Origin: a virus
Reading direction: 5' to 3' (one strand)
IMG/VR virus record: IMGVR_UViG_3300007611_000004
Span: 1 to 41,541 of that record
DNA length: 41,541 nucleotides
In this document: positions 1-8,632 of the stretch, one piece after another
How positions within the stretch are numbered: position 1 is the first letter of the stretch
How the letters are laid out: every line of letters starts with the position of its first letter
Notes under the pieces: model-generated
The model's input: only the letters and a program-made list of their open reading frames with translations
What the model was told of the DNA's origin: nothing
Databases searched by the model: none
Made by a program: the position numbers and the translations under genes

Positions 1-2670
1 GAGGAAGAATTTCCGTTAACTGTACCTTCCTATGTGTCAGTAATTGGCTCAGATGTCAGAAACACCATTGTCAAACCTGCAATAGGATTTACAAATGCAG
101 ATGCTTTTTTACTCGACGGCGATTGCACAATAGAAAATATCACAGTGAAAGATTTTTACTATGACGATAACGTAGGATATGCATTTAGGTTTAAACAGGA
201 CGCTATAATAAAAGAACGTTCTCCCTACATTCAAAATGTTACAGTAATTACCAAAGGCTCGACAGTGTCACCGCAAGACCCTAGGGGATTTGCAGCAGGC
301 GATGCCGGCGGCGGCGCTTATGTAGACGGTGCTGTGCTTGATCCTGCTAGCGAGTCTGCTTCAATGCTGTTCAGCGGCTGTACTTTTATTACTCCAAATG
401 CAGATGCACTTGTAATGACAAACGGTGTTAGAGTAGAATGGCTTACCTGTTTTACCTATTTTGCTCGAAGAGGCATTTACGCTTTTAACAATTCAACTGG
501 CAGAGTAACAGAAACTGGATTAACTAAATTCGGCGCAGAAATAAGATCTATTGCGTCTGCAAATGTCTATGGTACACTAGGCGCAGTAGCAGACGGTGAT
601 GATTGTTTGATGTATCTAATCAATCATAATTTTGCGTATATTGGTGTTAACGAAAGGACTGACAATGATAATACTCTTGCTGAAGAATCTCAAGAAGTTA
701 CAGAAGAAAATAACGGCAAAATTGTTTTTACCAGTATAGATCATACAGGAAAATATAAAGTAGGCAATGACTTTTTTGTAGACTTTGACAGCGGAATTAC
801 CAGTTTAGATGTTTCTGCTATTACTGCTGATGCTTTTACTACTATAAGATTAGAAGACAACGGTAGTCAAACAATATTTGATGTCAATCAGCTTCGTACA
901 GGTAATTTGGTTTTTAAAGATAATCTGCTTGAAAGTTTACAGGGTGACATCGACATTAACTCAGCAGTTGATATTAATTTTAATTCGGATGTCGATATAC
1001 AAAAAGATCTATTTATAAGGGACAATTTTGGATTTGGTGGATCTATCAATCTACTAGGAGATCAACCTACAGACACTGTAACCTTTGAAGTAGAACTTAG
1101 TCAAGATTTCCTGCCGGACAAAGACCTTGTTCACAGTCTTGGCACTGCTCAAAAAGTATGGGCAAGAATTTGGCTTACACAGATACACGCAGATAGTGTA
1201 GATATACAAAATAATTACATAACTTCAAATCAATCAAACAGTGACCTCGAGCTTAAAGCAAACGGTTCTGGCAAGATTTTTATACCAGAAAGTTTTACAA
1301 TAAAAAATAACCTTGCACAGACTGGTTCTATTTCTGTTGAAAACCTAAGTGTAAACTCTATATCACTGTTACAGGATTTTACAGCAGCTACTGATTTTGA
1401 CACAACAGGATCAGTCTCTATAAGCCAAAATCTCACAGCATTAGAAGATATTAAGTTTAAGAGTATTGAGATTAAGGAAAACCGCATAACCAGTATAGAT
1501 TCTGAAAACAGCATTGTGGGAAATTATTTTGTACCGGGCTACGTTGTTACAGGATATGCATCTGCTGGTGGCATTGATTTGGAGTTAAGAGCTAATCAAA
1601 CTGGCATTATTCGCATGTCTACGCCCGAAGTAATGTTCAAAAATAATCTTGAGGTAGGTTATTTACAGGCATTTTCGAACGTAACTTTATCAGGACAGGT
1701 AGAATTCTCTCGAGCACAAATAGCAGACGTGTTCATAAATGACAACGTAATTTCTACAAATGCTGAATTAGAAAATTATTTTGCTCCAGGTTATGTAAGT
1801 AACGGATATGCTGCCGGAGGACTTGATCTAAAATTAGCAGCCGACGGCTTAGGGGATGTAATTCTTGAAGATTTTAAATTTGAAAACAACAGAGTCAAAA
1901 CAGTAGCAGACAGCTTTGTAATTCGACCTAATCAAGATATATCTATCAACGGCACTGGTTCGATACAGGCTCCTTTAGGTACTCACGGTTACGCAGGCGA
2001 ACAGTCTCAGTTTAGATTTAACACTGAAGATTCTGTATTTGAAGGATTTACTCCAACTGCAAGAATGGGATTTGGCGGAGTTTATTCAGACGATAGACGA
2101 ACTTCGGTTCTTGCTGATGATCAAAATCAAATTAATTTTGTAACAGACACAGAGTCTGTAGGACAAATTAGAACAGACGCATTAGAAGTGTTTTCTATTA
2201 ATGTTGACAGTATCAATATTGATTCAAATGGCATAAAAATCTCTGGGTTAACTCCCTTGTCGTCAGAAAATGATCAATTAATAATAACAGAAGATAATGA
2301 TAATATTATATCAGAAGGCATAGCATTTGGTTTAGAGTTTCAAACTAATCAATCTGCAGGAACTGTTTTATACGACACTAGAATTATAGACAATAGAATT
2401 CAAAATCAGTCAACCGACGATCTTACATTTTCATCAACAAATCTTGGTTACTGGAAAATATCTTCTTCAAACGGTGTTGTGGTCCCTTTTAGTACAACTG
2501 AAGATAGACCAGCTACAGCACAGGTAGGCGACACTCGTTGGAATACAACCACAGAACTCCTAGAAGTATGGAATGGAAACGAATATATATCTGCGGCAGG
2601 TCTAGAAGACACAGTTACAGCCGCAGAGTTTGATGATTTAATCACCGAATACACTCTTATCTTCGGATAA
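1..2670 (+). CDS. Beta-helix virion adhesin, 5'-truncated
   Basis: The reading frame is open from base 1 (first codons read EEEFPLTVPSY), so the GTG at 34 is internal and the true start lies left of the window; 889 residues are visible. The first ~250 residues match the pectate-lyase-like right-handed beta-helix of the next gene (its YEEEFPLTIP and RVEWLSSFTYF segments recur here as EEEFPLTVP and RVEWLTCFTYF). After that come stalk repeats of the type NNYITSNQSNSDLELKANGS and a C-terminal block RPATAQVGDTRWNTTTELLE that resembles the common phage-fibre ending. The protein is a virion surface, stalk or fibre component and not an enzyme with a visible active site. Relative to its paralogue it lacks a LamG domain. 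It ends inside a UUCG terminator hairpin. The structural role is confident by family; the exact virion position is unknown. Confidence 0.85.
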   Translation, partial: EEEFPLTVPSYVSVIGSDVRNTIVKPAIGFTNADAFLLDGDCTIENITVKDFYYDDNVGYAFRFKQDAIIKERSPYIQNVTVITKGSTVSPQDPRGFAAGDAGGGAYVDGAVLDPASESASMLFSGCTFITPNADALVMTNGVRVEWLTCFTYFARRGIYAFNNSTGRVTETGLTKFGAEIRSIASANVYGTLGAVADGDDCLMYLINHNFAYIGVNERTDNDNTLAEESQEVTEENNGKIVFTSIDHTGKYKVGNDFFVDFDSGITSLDVSAITADAFTTIRLEDNGSQTIFDVNQLRTGNLVFKDNLLESLQGDIDINSAVDINFNSDVDIQKDLFIRDNFGFGGSINLLGDQPTDTVTFEVELSQDFLPDKDLVHSLGTAQKVWARIWLTQIHADSVDIQNNYITSNQSNSDLELKANGSGKIFIPESFTIKNNLAQTGSISVENLSVNSISLLQDFTAATDFDTTGSVSISQNLTALEDIKFKSIEIKENRITSIDSENSIVGNYFVPGYVVTGYASAGGIDLELRANQTGIIRMSTPEVMFKNNLEVGYLQAFSNVTLSGQVEFSRAQIADVFINDNVISTNAELENYFAPGYVSNGYAAGGLDLKLAADGLGDVILEDFKFENNRVKTVADSFVIRPNQDISINGTGSIQAPLGTHGYAGEQSQFRFNTEDSVFEGFTPTARMGFGGVYSDDRRTSVLADDQNQINFVTDTESVGQIRTDALEVFSINVDSINIDSNGIKISGLTPLSSENDQLIITEDNDNIISEGIAFGLEFQTNQSAGTVLYDTRIIDNRIQNQSTDDLTFSSTNLGYWKISSSNGVVVPFSTTEDRPATAQVGDTRWNTTTELLEVWNGNEYISAAGLEDTVTAAEFDDLITEYTLIFG

Positions 2671-2678
2671 CCTTTTTT
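2657..2678 (+). terminator. UUCG-tetraloop intrinsic terminator over the stop codon
   Basis: The stem TTATC-TTCG-GATAA (2657-2670) has a C(UUCG)G tetraloop and is followed by CC and six T. The 3' arm contains the TAA stop of the preceding gene. UUCG loops are typical of T4-type terminators. The stem is only 5 bp, so efficiency is uncertain. Confidence 0.7.
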
Positions 2679-2688
2679 AGAACATCAG

Positions 2689-2696
2689 CATAAATA
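2689..2696 (+). promoter_or_regulatory. T4-type late promoter CATAAATA
   Basis: CATAAATA matches the NATAAATA late promoter box of T4-like marine phages. It sits 11 bases beyond the T-run of the preceding terminator and about 115 bases before the next start, so it probably restarts transcription for the gene at 2810. Confidence 0.65.
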
Positions 2697-2709
2697 CTAC
2701 TAATGCCGA

Positions 2710-2749
2710 GCTGGACCAAGCAGAGCAGGACAAACTGTGGTCAACCAGC
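2710..2749 (+). other. Hairpin in the 5' leader of the gene at 2810
   Basis: GCTGGACCA (2710-2718) pairs completely with TGGTC (2738-2742) plus CAGC (2746-2749), leaving an AAC bulge. The 19-base loop contains CAG and CTG, which could add three more pairs. A reading frame without a start codon (2681-2770) also crosses the segment. The function is unknown; it may be an mRNA-stability or translation-control element, or a relic. Confidence 0.4.
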
Positions 2750-2809
2750 AAAGAGCTAGAAGCTGAAAAATAGGTTGGAGGGACAGGATCCCCGTGTTAA
2801 GGAGAAGAG

Positions 2810-5800
2810 ATGGCTTCAATTGGTCGCATATCTGGCCCGCTTCTCAAGAGCAATCTACTGCGTAACGGTATAGATCTTGCTTTTGAGACGGATTTATTAT
2901 ATCTTGATGTAAACGAGCAGCGCATCGGTGTACGAACAGAGTCTCCCCAACACGAACTAGATGTCAACGGTACTACACGCACCATAGATCTTAGAGTCAC
3001 CGACAAAGCAGAGATCGGCGATATTACACTTCAAGGAAACACTGTAAGCACAGATGAAAGTGTGCTGAATCTTGCTACTCTTGACACAGTAGTGTTTCTA
3101 AATAGGCTACAAGTTGATAGCGTTGAAATAGAAAATAACACTATCTTTACCAACGAATCAAATGCTGATCTTGAATTAGCACCCAACGGCACAGGATCAG
3201 TCAACGTAAGATCTGACCTTAATGTAGATGGTGACATATATGCTACAGGCAATATACGAGCAGATGGTAATATCACAATCGGTGATGAAGACACAGACAA
3301 CATTACATTCAATGCTGAAATTTCTTCTGATATTATTCCTGATGCAGATGCCACATATACTCTAGGCTCAGACCCGAACACCGGCGGCAGCGAATGGGCA
3401 GACGTCTTTGCAGAAAATTTAATAACAAGCACTGTAACAACAGGTGGTCTTGTAGTTGATGGTATTAACCTTGCCCTGCGCCAAGGTAATACTTTTTACG
3501 TAGCAGAGAACGGAGACGACGCAAACTACGGTGATCACATCCTAGATCCTTTTGCTAGTGTTAAGTTTGCACTTAGCCAAGCACAGGAAAACGACACTGT
3601 GTTTGTGTATCCTGGAGAATATGAAGAAGAATTTCCTCTTACTATTCCTCAGGGAGTGACACTGAAAGGAATGGGTCTACGATCTGTCTCAATCAAACCT
3701 ACATCTGCAACAAACTCAAATGATGCTTTCCTACTAAACGGCGAAAGCACGGTAGAAGATCTCACAGTTAAGGATTTTTTCTATAATTCACTTGCTAATA
3801 CAGGACACGGTTTTAGATTTGCAGACAACATCGAAGTAAGAACACGCTCTCCCTATGTAAAAAATATCTCAGTTATTACACAGGGTTCAGTTACTTCTGC
3901 AAGTGATCCGAGAGGCTTTGACACCGGCGATGCAGGTAAAGGAATATTTCTTGACGGTTCAAGAGCAGCAGCTATAAGTAAAGAAGCAAGCGGTTTATTC
4001 AACTCAGTAACCTTAATCACACCAGGCGTTGATGCAGTAACTCTTACTAATGGGGTAAGGGTAGAATGGTTGAGCTCGTTCACTTATTTTGCAGCAAGAT
4101 CAGTATACTGCGTCGACGGCAGCTCGGGCCTAAAACAGTCAGGCGAAACTGCGCTTAGAGTAGAAGGCCTAAACGGCACAATTTCCGAAGGTGAACTTGC
4201 TATCTATTTTGACACAGACGGTACAACAGTTCTTGAAACTGGAATCATTTCAAGAATAGACGCAGACGGAAAATTCTACATAACAGGAAAACAAGATGGA
4301 TTTGAACCTCCAAATCAAGTCACCGGTAAAACTATAACCGCAAACGGAGATGCACAGCTCGACACTGCTGTTAAGAAATTTGGATCAGCAAGTTTGCTCT
4401 TAGACGGTGACGGAGACTATGCGAGTGTTTCTGCTCAAAACGATTTTGGATTCGGCACAGGCGACTTTACTGTAGAAAGCTGGGTAAGACTTAATGAGAT
4501 TAGCACAGGTAATCAAACTATCGCTGATTTCAGAGCAGGTGCAGGTGTAGACAATGGAATGTATTTTTACATTGATGACGGACAGCCTTCTGCTTACCTT
4601 AACGGAGCAAAGATACTAGAATCTCCAGATTCTATCGCAATAGATACTTGGTATCACATTGCTCTGACACGTTCTGGCAACACTTATAAGATTTTTGTAG
4701 ACGGCGCAGAAAAAGATTCTTACACAGGTTCCGAAGATCTTGGCACTAGCAAACCTCTCATTATAGGAGCAAGATACACAAACGGCGGCGCAGCATTTCT
4801 TAATGGACATATAGATGACGTAAGAATAATAAAAGGAACAGCAGTCGAACCTCAATCAGGCGGACCTACGTTTAGGGTATCTGTTACAGAACACACTGTG
4901 TTTATGGCTCGTTTCGACGGAGAAGCAGGGTCTACTGAATTCGAAGATGATGCTATAAAGGCTCAAGACATTAGATTCTCAGGAGGCGCAACTGCTACAG
5001 GATTTAGTTTAGTTGATTTTACAGATTTCGGAGCAGAAGTAAGAATGATTGCGTCTGCTTCCGTATATGGTGATTTCGGCATAGTAGGCGAAGGTCCTGG
5101 TGTTGTAGTTTATGCAATCGGCCAGAACTTTGCATATATAGGAACCGGAAAATCTGTAACAAATGATGAGACTGCTGTAATACAAGCAAACGAAGTTGTA
5201 GAACTAGACCGAGCACAGATACGTTCAGTGTCTGTTGACCATAAAGGTGATTTCAGAGTAGGCGATCTTTTCTATATCAATCAAGAAACAGGCAATGTAA
5301 GTTTCTCTGCTGTTAATTTTAACCTTGCAGGCACAGACGGTATTACCTTCTCAGACGGTGTAAATGAAGCATTCCTAAATGGGTCTAGAATCGATATAGG
5401 CAACTGGAGACTAAGTGGTAACACAATTGAAACTCTGTCCGGTGATGCTAACTTCAACGCAGATTCCGATCAGATTAATCTGCAGAACAACGTAAACATA
5501 GACGGTAATCTTGATGTAACTGGTAACGTAACAATAGGCGGAAATATCACACTAGGTGATAGTTCACAGGACACTATACAATTTGTTGCTGGAATTGATT
5601 CTGACATTATTCCTAACGAAACAGATACCTATAATCTAGGTAGCGCAGATTTACAATGGAATGAACTGTTTGTCGACGAGATACAGGTAGACGGGATTGA
5701 AATTACAAACAATTATATCACTACTAGAGAGTCTAATGCCGATCTTGAACTAAGAGCAAATGGAATAGGAGAAGTAAGCGTTCCTTCAAATGATGTGCAA

Positions 5801-7015
5801 ATTACCGGTGATGTAACAGTAGAAGGAACAACTAGCCTCGATCAATTAGAAGTAAGAGGAAATCTTGAAGTTGTTGGCGGTATAACACAGAGCGGCGATT
5901 TTGCACTTGCAGGCAGCATGGCTATTGCAGAAAATCTTACTGTAGGTGCTGCCGCTCAGTTCGAAGAAATACTGATAGACGATAACTTTATTACAACTAC
6001 TTCTTCTAATGCCGATCTCGAACTAAGAGCAAACGGAACAGGCAGTATAAGAGTACCAGATAATAATGTTTCTATATCAAATGCACTTTCTGTACTAGGA
6101 GACATTACCTCTACCAATCTTACAACTACCGGCCAAATTTTTGCAGAAAGTTTTACAAACGGTAATATTCTAATCAGCACAAATGTAATTACCACAACCG
6201 ATTCTAATTCTGATCTTGAATTTAGAACTAACGGAACTGGTTCTCTTGTTATAGACGATTTTGCTTTTGAATCTAATGTTGTATCGTCTACAAATGATTT
6301 TGTAATCGAACCAGGATCGGGAGACGTTATAATAGATGCAACCGGATCTCTAAAACTTCCAGTTGGTACTACAGGCGAGCGCTCTACTCCTACGCCTGGG
6401 CAAATTAGATTTAATTCTGAACTGAATATATTTGAAGGTTATAATGACACTCGTTGGATACAGTTAAACGGTGTTATAGATGTCGACGGTGACACATTTA
6501 TTACAGCAGAACTAACCGAAGGTGCAAACGATAACGCAATCAGATTCACCGTAGAAGACTCGGTTATAGCAGATATTGATTCTAATAGACTGCGTTCTAA
6601 CAAAATCATAGTTGATGACATTGAGATAGACGGTAACCTAATTAATACCACTACAACAAATACAGATCTAGAACTTGCTGCAAATGGCACAGCATCTGTC
6701 GTATTTGGAAATTTTGCAGTCCGAGAAAACACAATCACAAACACTGCGGAAAACAGCGTGAGTGTTTTTGAAAACACAAATGCAGGATACGTAAAATTTG
6801 ACGGTGCAAGTGGTCTTGTAATACCAATAGGAACAAACGTTGAAAGACCACCGACAGAAAATTCAGAAACCGGTCTTACAAGATTCAACACAGACGAACA
6901 GAGAGTAGAAATATATAATGGTGTTAGCTGGGTCTCTGTTGCAGGCGAAGACGCGGGTTTGACACTAACTGATGCAGAAGAAACTGCATTTGACATCGTA
7001 ATGACACTGGGATAA
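2810..7015 (+). CDS. Beta-helix adhesin with inserted LamG-like domain
   Basis: This 1401-residue protein has AAGGAG at 2799-2804, five bases before ATG. In order: an N-terminal segment with a DLEL-PNGTG stalk repeat (~108-128) and a DTYTLGS-type block (~160-200); a pectate-lyase-like beta-helix from FYVAENGDDANYGD (~229); a LamG/concanavalin-like domain (~520-678, with SLLLDGDGDYASV, FTVESWVRL, WYHIALTRSG and IDDVRIIKG); the rest of the helix fold (~735-830); then stalk repeats ending in DLELRANGTG-like motifs (~966, 1058, 1125, 1276); and a fibre-type C-terminus. It is collinear with the preceding protein except for about 295 residues (~440-735) holding the LamG domain. LamG folds usually bind glycans or proteins, so a receptor-binding role is inferred. 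The next small gene starts four bases after its stop. Confidence 0.85.
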   Translation: MASIGRISGPLLKSNLLRNGIDLAFETDLLYLDVNEQRIGVRTESPQHELDVNGTTRTIDLRVTDKAEIGDITLQGNTVSTDESVLNLATLDTVVFLNRLQVDSVEIENNTIFTNESNADLELAPNGTGSVNVRSDLNVDGDIYATGNIRADGNITIGDEDTDNITFNAEISSDIIPDADATYTLGSDPNTGGSEWADVFAENLITSTVTTGGLVVDGINLALRQGNTFYVAENGDDANYGDHILDPFASVKFALSQAQENDTVFVYPGEYEEEFPLTIPQGVTLKGMGLRSVSIKPTSATNSNDAFLLNGESTVEDLTVKDFFYNSLANTGHGFRFADNIEVRTRSPYVKNISVITQGSVTSASDPRGFDTGDAGKGIFLDGSRAAAISKEASGLFNSVTLITPGVDAVTLTNGVRVEWLSSFTYFAARSVYCVDGSSGLKQSGETALRVEGLNGTISEGELAIYFDTDGTTVLETGIISRIDADGKFYITGKQDGFEPPNQVTGKTITANGDAQLDTAVKKFGSASLLLDGDGDYASVSAQNDFGFGTGDFTVESWVRLNEISTGNQTIADFRAGAGVDNGMYFYIDDGQPSAYLNGAKILESPDSIAIDTWYHIALTRSGNTYKIFVDGAEKDSYTGSEDLGTSKPLIIGARYTNGGAAFLNGHIDDVRIIKGTAVEPQSGGPTFRVSVTEHTVFMARFDGEAGSTEFEDDAIKAQDIRFSGGATATGFSLVDFTDFGAEVRMIASASVYGDFGIVGEGPGVVVYAIGQNFAYIGTGKSVTNDETAVIQANEVVELDRAQIRSVSVDHKGDFRVGDLFYINQETGNVSFSAVNFNLAGTDGITFSDGVNEAFLNGSRIDIGNWRLSGNTIETLSGDANFNADSDQINLQNNVNIDGNLDVTGNVTIGGNITLGDSSQDTIQFVAGIDSDIIPNETDTYNLGSADLQWNELFVDEIQVDGIEITNNYITTRESNADLELRANGIGEVSVPSNDVQITGDVTVEGTTSLDQLEVRGNLEVVGGITQSGDFALAGSMAIAENLTVGAAAQFEEILIDDNFITTTSSNADLELRANGTGSIRVPDNNVSISNALSVLGDITSTNLTTTGQIFAESFTNGNILISTNVITTTDSNSDLEFRTNGTGSLVIDDFAFESNVVSSTNDFVIEPGSGDVIIDATGSLKLPVGTTGERSTPTPGQIRFNSELNIFEGYNDTRWIQLNGVIDVDGDTFITAELTEGANDNAIRFTVEDSVIADIDSNRLRSNKIIVDDIEIDGNLINTTTTNTDLELAANGTASVVFGNFAVRENTITNTAENSVSVFENTNAGYVKFDGASGLVIPIGTNVERPPTENSETGLTRFNTDEQRVEIYNGVSWVSVAGEDAGLTLTDAEETAFDIVMTLG

Positions 7016-7019
7016 CATA

Positions 7020-7349
7020 ATGGCAACACTATTTAAAAATGCAATTGATAAAGATATAGGCATAACATCGAAAACAATGTACACAGTAGCAGGTTCTGGC
7101 AGGACAACTGTTATAGGACTAAGTCTAACTAATACTACAGAGTTCCCTGTAAATGTTGACGTATTAGTATCAGACGGAAGCGGAAATCAGGCCTATTATA
7201 TAAAAGAAATAGTAGTTCCTGCAAACTCTAGTTTACGCCCTGTAGACAACGGAGAAAAGTTAATCCTAGATGCTAACAATTCTATAGCAGTGTCGTCGGA
7301 TACTGAATCCAGCATTGACGCAATCTTAAGCTACGTAGAAGTAGTATAG
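7020..7349 (+). CDS. Small Ig-like virion protein
   Basis: A 109-residue all-beta protein whose ATG lies four bases after the stop of the adhesin gene, with no clear Shine-Dalgarno site, so translational coupling is likely. The sequence pattern (MYTVAGSGRTTVIGLSLTN, then VPANSSLRPVDNGEKL and a final SIAVSSDTESSIDAILSY) resembles the 107-residue product at 22520 and the N-terminal part of the inverted gene at 8411. All look like one small beta-sandwich, perhaps a fibre cap or decoration protein. No catalytic motif is visible. The structural role is inferred from context. Confidence 0.75.
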   Translation: MATLFKNAIDKDIGITSKTMYTVAGSGRTTVIGLSLTNTTEFPVNVDVLVSDGSGNQAYYIKEIVVPANSSLRPVDNGEKLILDANNSIAVSSDTESSIDAILSYVEVV

Positions 7350-7352
7350 TAA

Positions 7353-8411
7353 TTATAACTGACTGATTTTTACTTCTTCAAAGGTAAATGTATCGCTATC
7401 GTTACCACCAGTGAAAGTATGGATAGTGTCTTCTCCGGAAGTGTTGATGCTTCCGCCCGACCCGACTAGCACAGACGGCTCAGGTAGTATTTCAAATCCA
7501 ACTTGTAATTCTGTTGCGTTTCCTTCAGTATCTGTCACAGTGAATATAAATGAATATTCGCCTTGTGTGCCAGGCTGAGGTGTACCTGATATATCGCCTG
7601 TTGCGTTGTCATAGATAAGCCCTGAAGGCAGTGTTCCAGAGGATAACTCGTACGTTAACGGTGTAGAAATATCTTCGGCTTGGTGTACATTGAACGTTTC
7701 GTATTCAATTGTTTCTTGTCCGCCGGGTAAATCGGAGCTAGAAATCAACCACCGAGGACCAGTGCTATCAGGAACTTTTATAATTTGAAGGTCCTGAGAA
7801 GCTGTCTCCCCTACAGAATCATACGCAGCTACAACAAATGCGTACTCTCTGTCTTCGCCTGTAGCCTTACCTGTTATTTCACCTGTATCTTCGTTAAGTG
7901 TAAGTCCTACAGGAAGTTCTCCGGATGTGACTTCGTACCTTACTATCTCTCTATTATCGGTTGCTTCGAGTTGCGCTGTGTAATCCTGTCCTTCTTCTGC
8001 TGATTCTAACGACTCTGAGGATGTAATCCATTCTGGCGCGGGGTCTGTTTGTGTAGCAATAGCAGGCATTTCGATCTCATCGCCTATCTGGACTCCCCAC
8101 ACTTGGGCTGATAGCTGTTTCGGATCGTCAGATTCGTGATATATCGTTACATAATCCTCAGTTCCGAGGATAACTCCTGACTTTACGTAACTAGTATTAG
8201 GCGGTATTGATGCGCCATAATCCAGGTATCTAGTAACATCGTTGATTGCACTTTCTTGATTTGTTATTGCAATTCTTACGTTGTGCGCTGATGCTATAGA
8301 CGACTTGTTACAAAGGTTAATTGTAACTGTTGCATACTGTGTCACATTGCAAACTGCTACGCTTTGTGTAATCGAATCTATTAGCTCAAATGCTCCCAGG
8401 CGTCCGTTCAT
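7353..8411 (-). CDS. Inverted Ig-like/He_PIG adhesin
   Basis: A 352-residue protein read against its neighbours; GAGGA (8423-8419) lies seven bases before ATG. Residues ~1-115 match the small Ig-like proteins (shared pattern NLCNKSS...VRIAITN versus SFCNRSN...IRLAISN in the 107-residue protein). Two tandem putative-Ig (He_PIG-like) domains follow, each with the signature LP-x-GL-x(5)-TG-x-I-x-G (LPVGLTLNEDTGEITGKA and LPSGLIYDNATGDISGTP). The C-terminus carries GSGGSINTSGEDTIHTFTGG, a motif also seen at the start of glycine-rich phage adhesins. It is probably a fibre or cap protein. It converges on the plus-strand gene ending at 7349, with three bases between stops. Confidence 0.8.
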   Translation of the reverse strand: MNGRLGAFELIDSITQSVAVCNVTQYATVTINLCNKSSIASAHNVRIAITNQESAINDVTRYLDYGASIPPNTSYVKSGVILGTEDYVTIYHESDDPKQLSAQVWGVQIGDEIEMPAIATQTDPAPEWITSSESLESAEEGQDYTAQLEATDNREIVRYEVTSGELPVGLTLNEDTGEITGKATGEDREYAFVVAAYDSVGETASQDLQIIKVPDSTGPRWLISSSDLPGGQETIEYETFNVHQAEDISTPLTYELSSGTLPSGLIYDNATGDISGTPQPGTQGEYSFIFTVTDTEGNATELQVGFEILPEPSVLVGSGGSINTSGEDTIHTFTGGNDSDTFTFEEVKISQL

Positions 8412-8458
8412 TGTATCATCCTCTTGTAAAATATATTTTGTATATTCTTAACTAAATT

Positions 8459-8466
8459 TATTTATT
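8459..8466 (-). promoter_or_regulatory. Late promoter box AATAAATA (minus strand)
   Basis: The minus strand reads AATAAATA about 48 bases upstream of the ATG at 8411, at a suitable place to drive the inverted adhesin gene. The flanking DNA is strongly A+T-rich, so a chance match is possible. Confidence 0.5.
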
Positions 8467-8553
8467 TTAAATTTGTTTAAAGCTTATTGTATTTAGTAAG
8501 ATCAAAAAAAACAGCGTTTTGAACAAATAGAAGATTATTGTCAACATATTTCA

Positions 8554-8561
8554 TATAAATA
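8554..8561 (+). promoter_or_regulatory. Late promoter TATAAATA
   Basis: An exact T4 late promoter box in the 221-base divergent gap 8412-8632, about 70 bases upstream of the ATG at 8633. Confidence 0.7.
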
Positions 8562-8589
8562 TTAGCACATAAAAAAGTTTACAGAACAC

Positions 8590-8597
8590 ACTAAATA
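8590..8597 (+). promoter_or_regulatory. Weaker late promoter-like box ACTAAATA
   Basis: A one-mismatch box 36 bases after the exact TATAAATA and in front of AAGGA (8621-8625). It could be a second, weaker start for the gene at 8633. The rest of the 8412-8632 gap is A+T-rich, and I see no RNA gene in it. Confidence 0.35.
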
Positions 8598-8632
8598 CTG
8601 CTATAGAAACCAAACTTGGCAAGGATACAGAT

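Noticed and set aside
34-36. GTG as the start of the first gene
   Set aside because: Codons 1-33 are in frame and match the paralogue's EEEFPLT segment, so the gene simply enters from the left.
1010-1017. Minus-strand TATAAATA
   Set aside because: It is inside the first adhesin gene with no minus-strand gene to serve.
6439-7029. Minus-strand open frame of 196 codons
   Set aside because: It lies wholly opposite the beta-helix adhesin, its composition mirrors that gene's repeats, and it has no ribosome site or promoter.
8412-8632. Possible tRNA or ncRNA in the largest intergenic gap
   Set aside because: No cloverleaf, CCA end or stable stem is visible; only promoter-like boxes and A+T-rich sequence.
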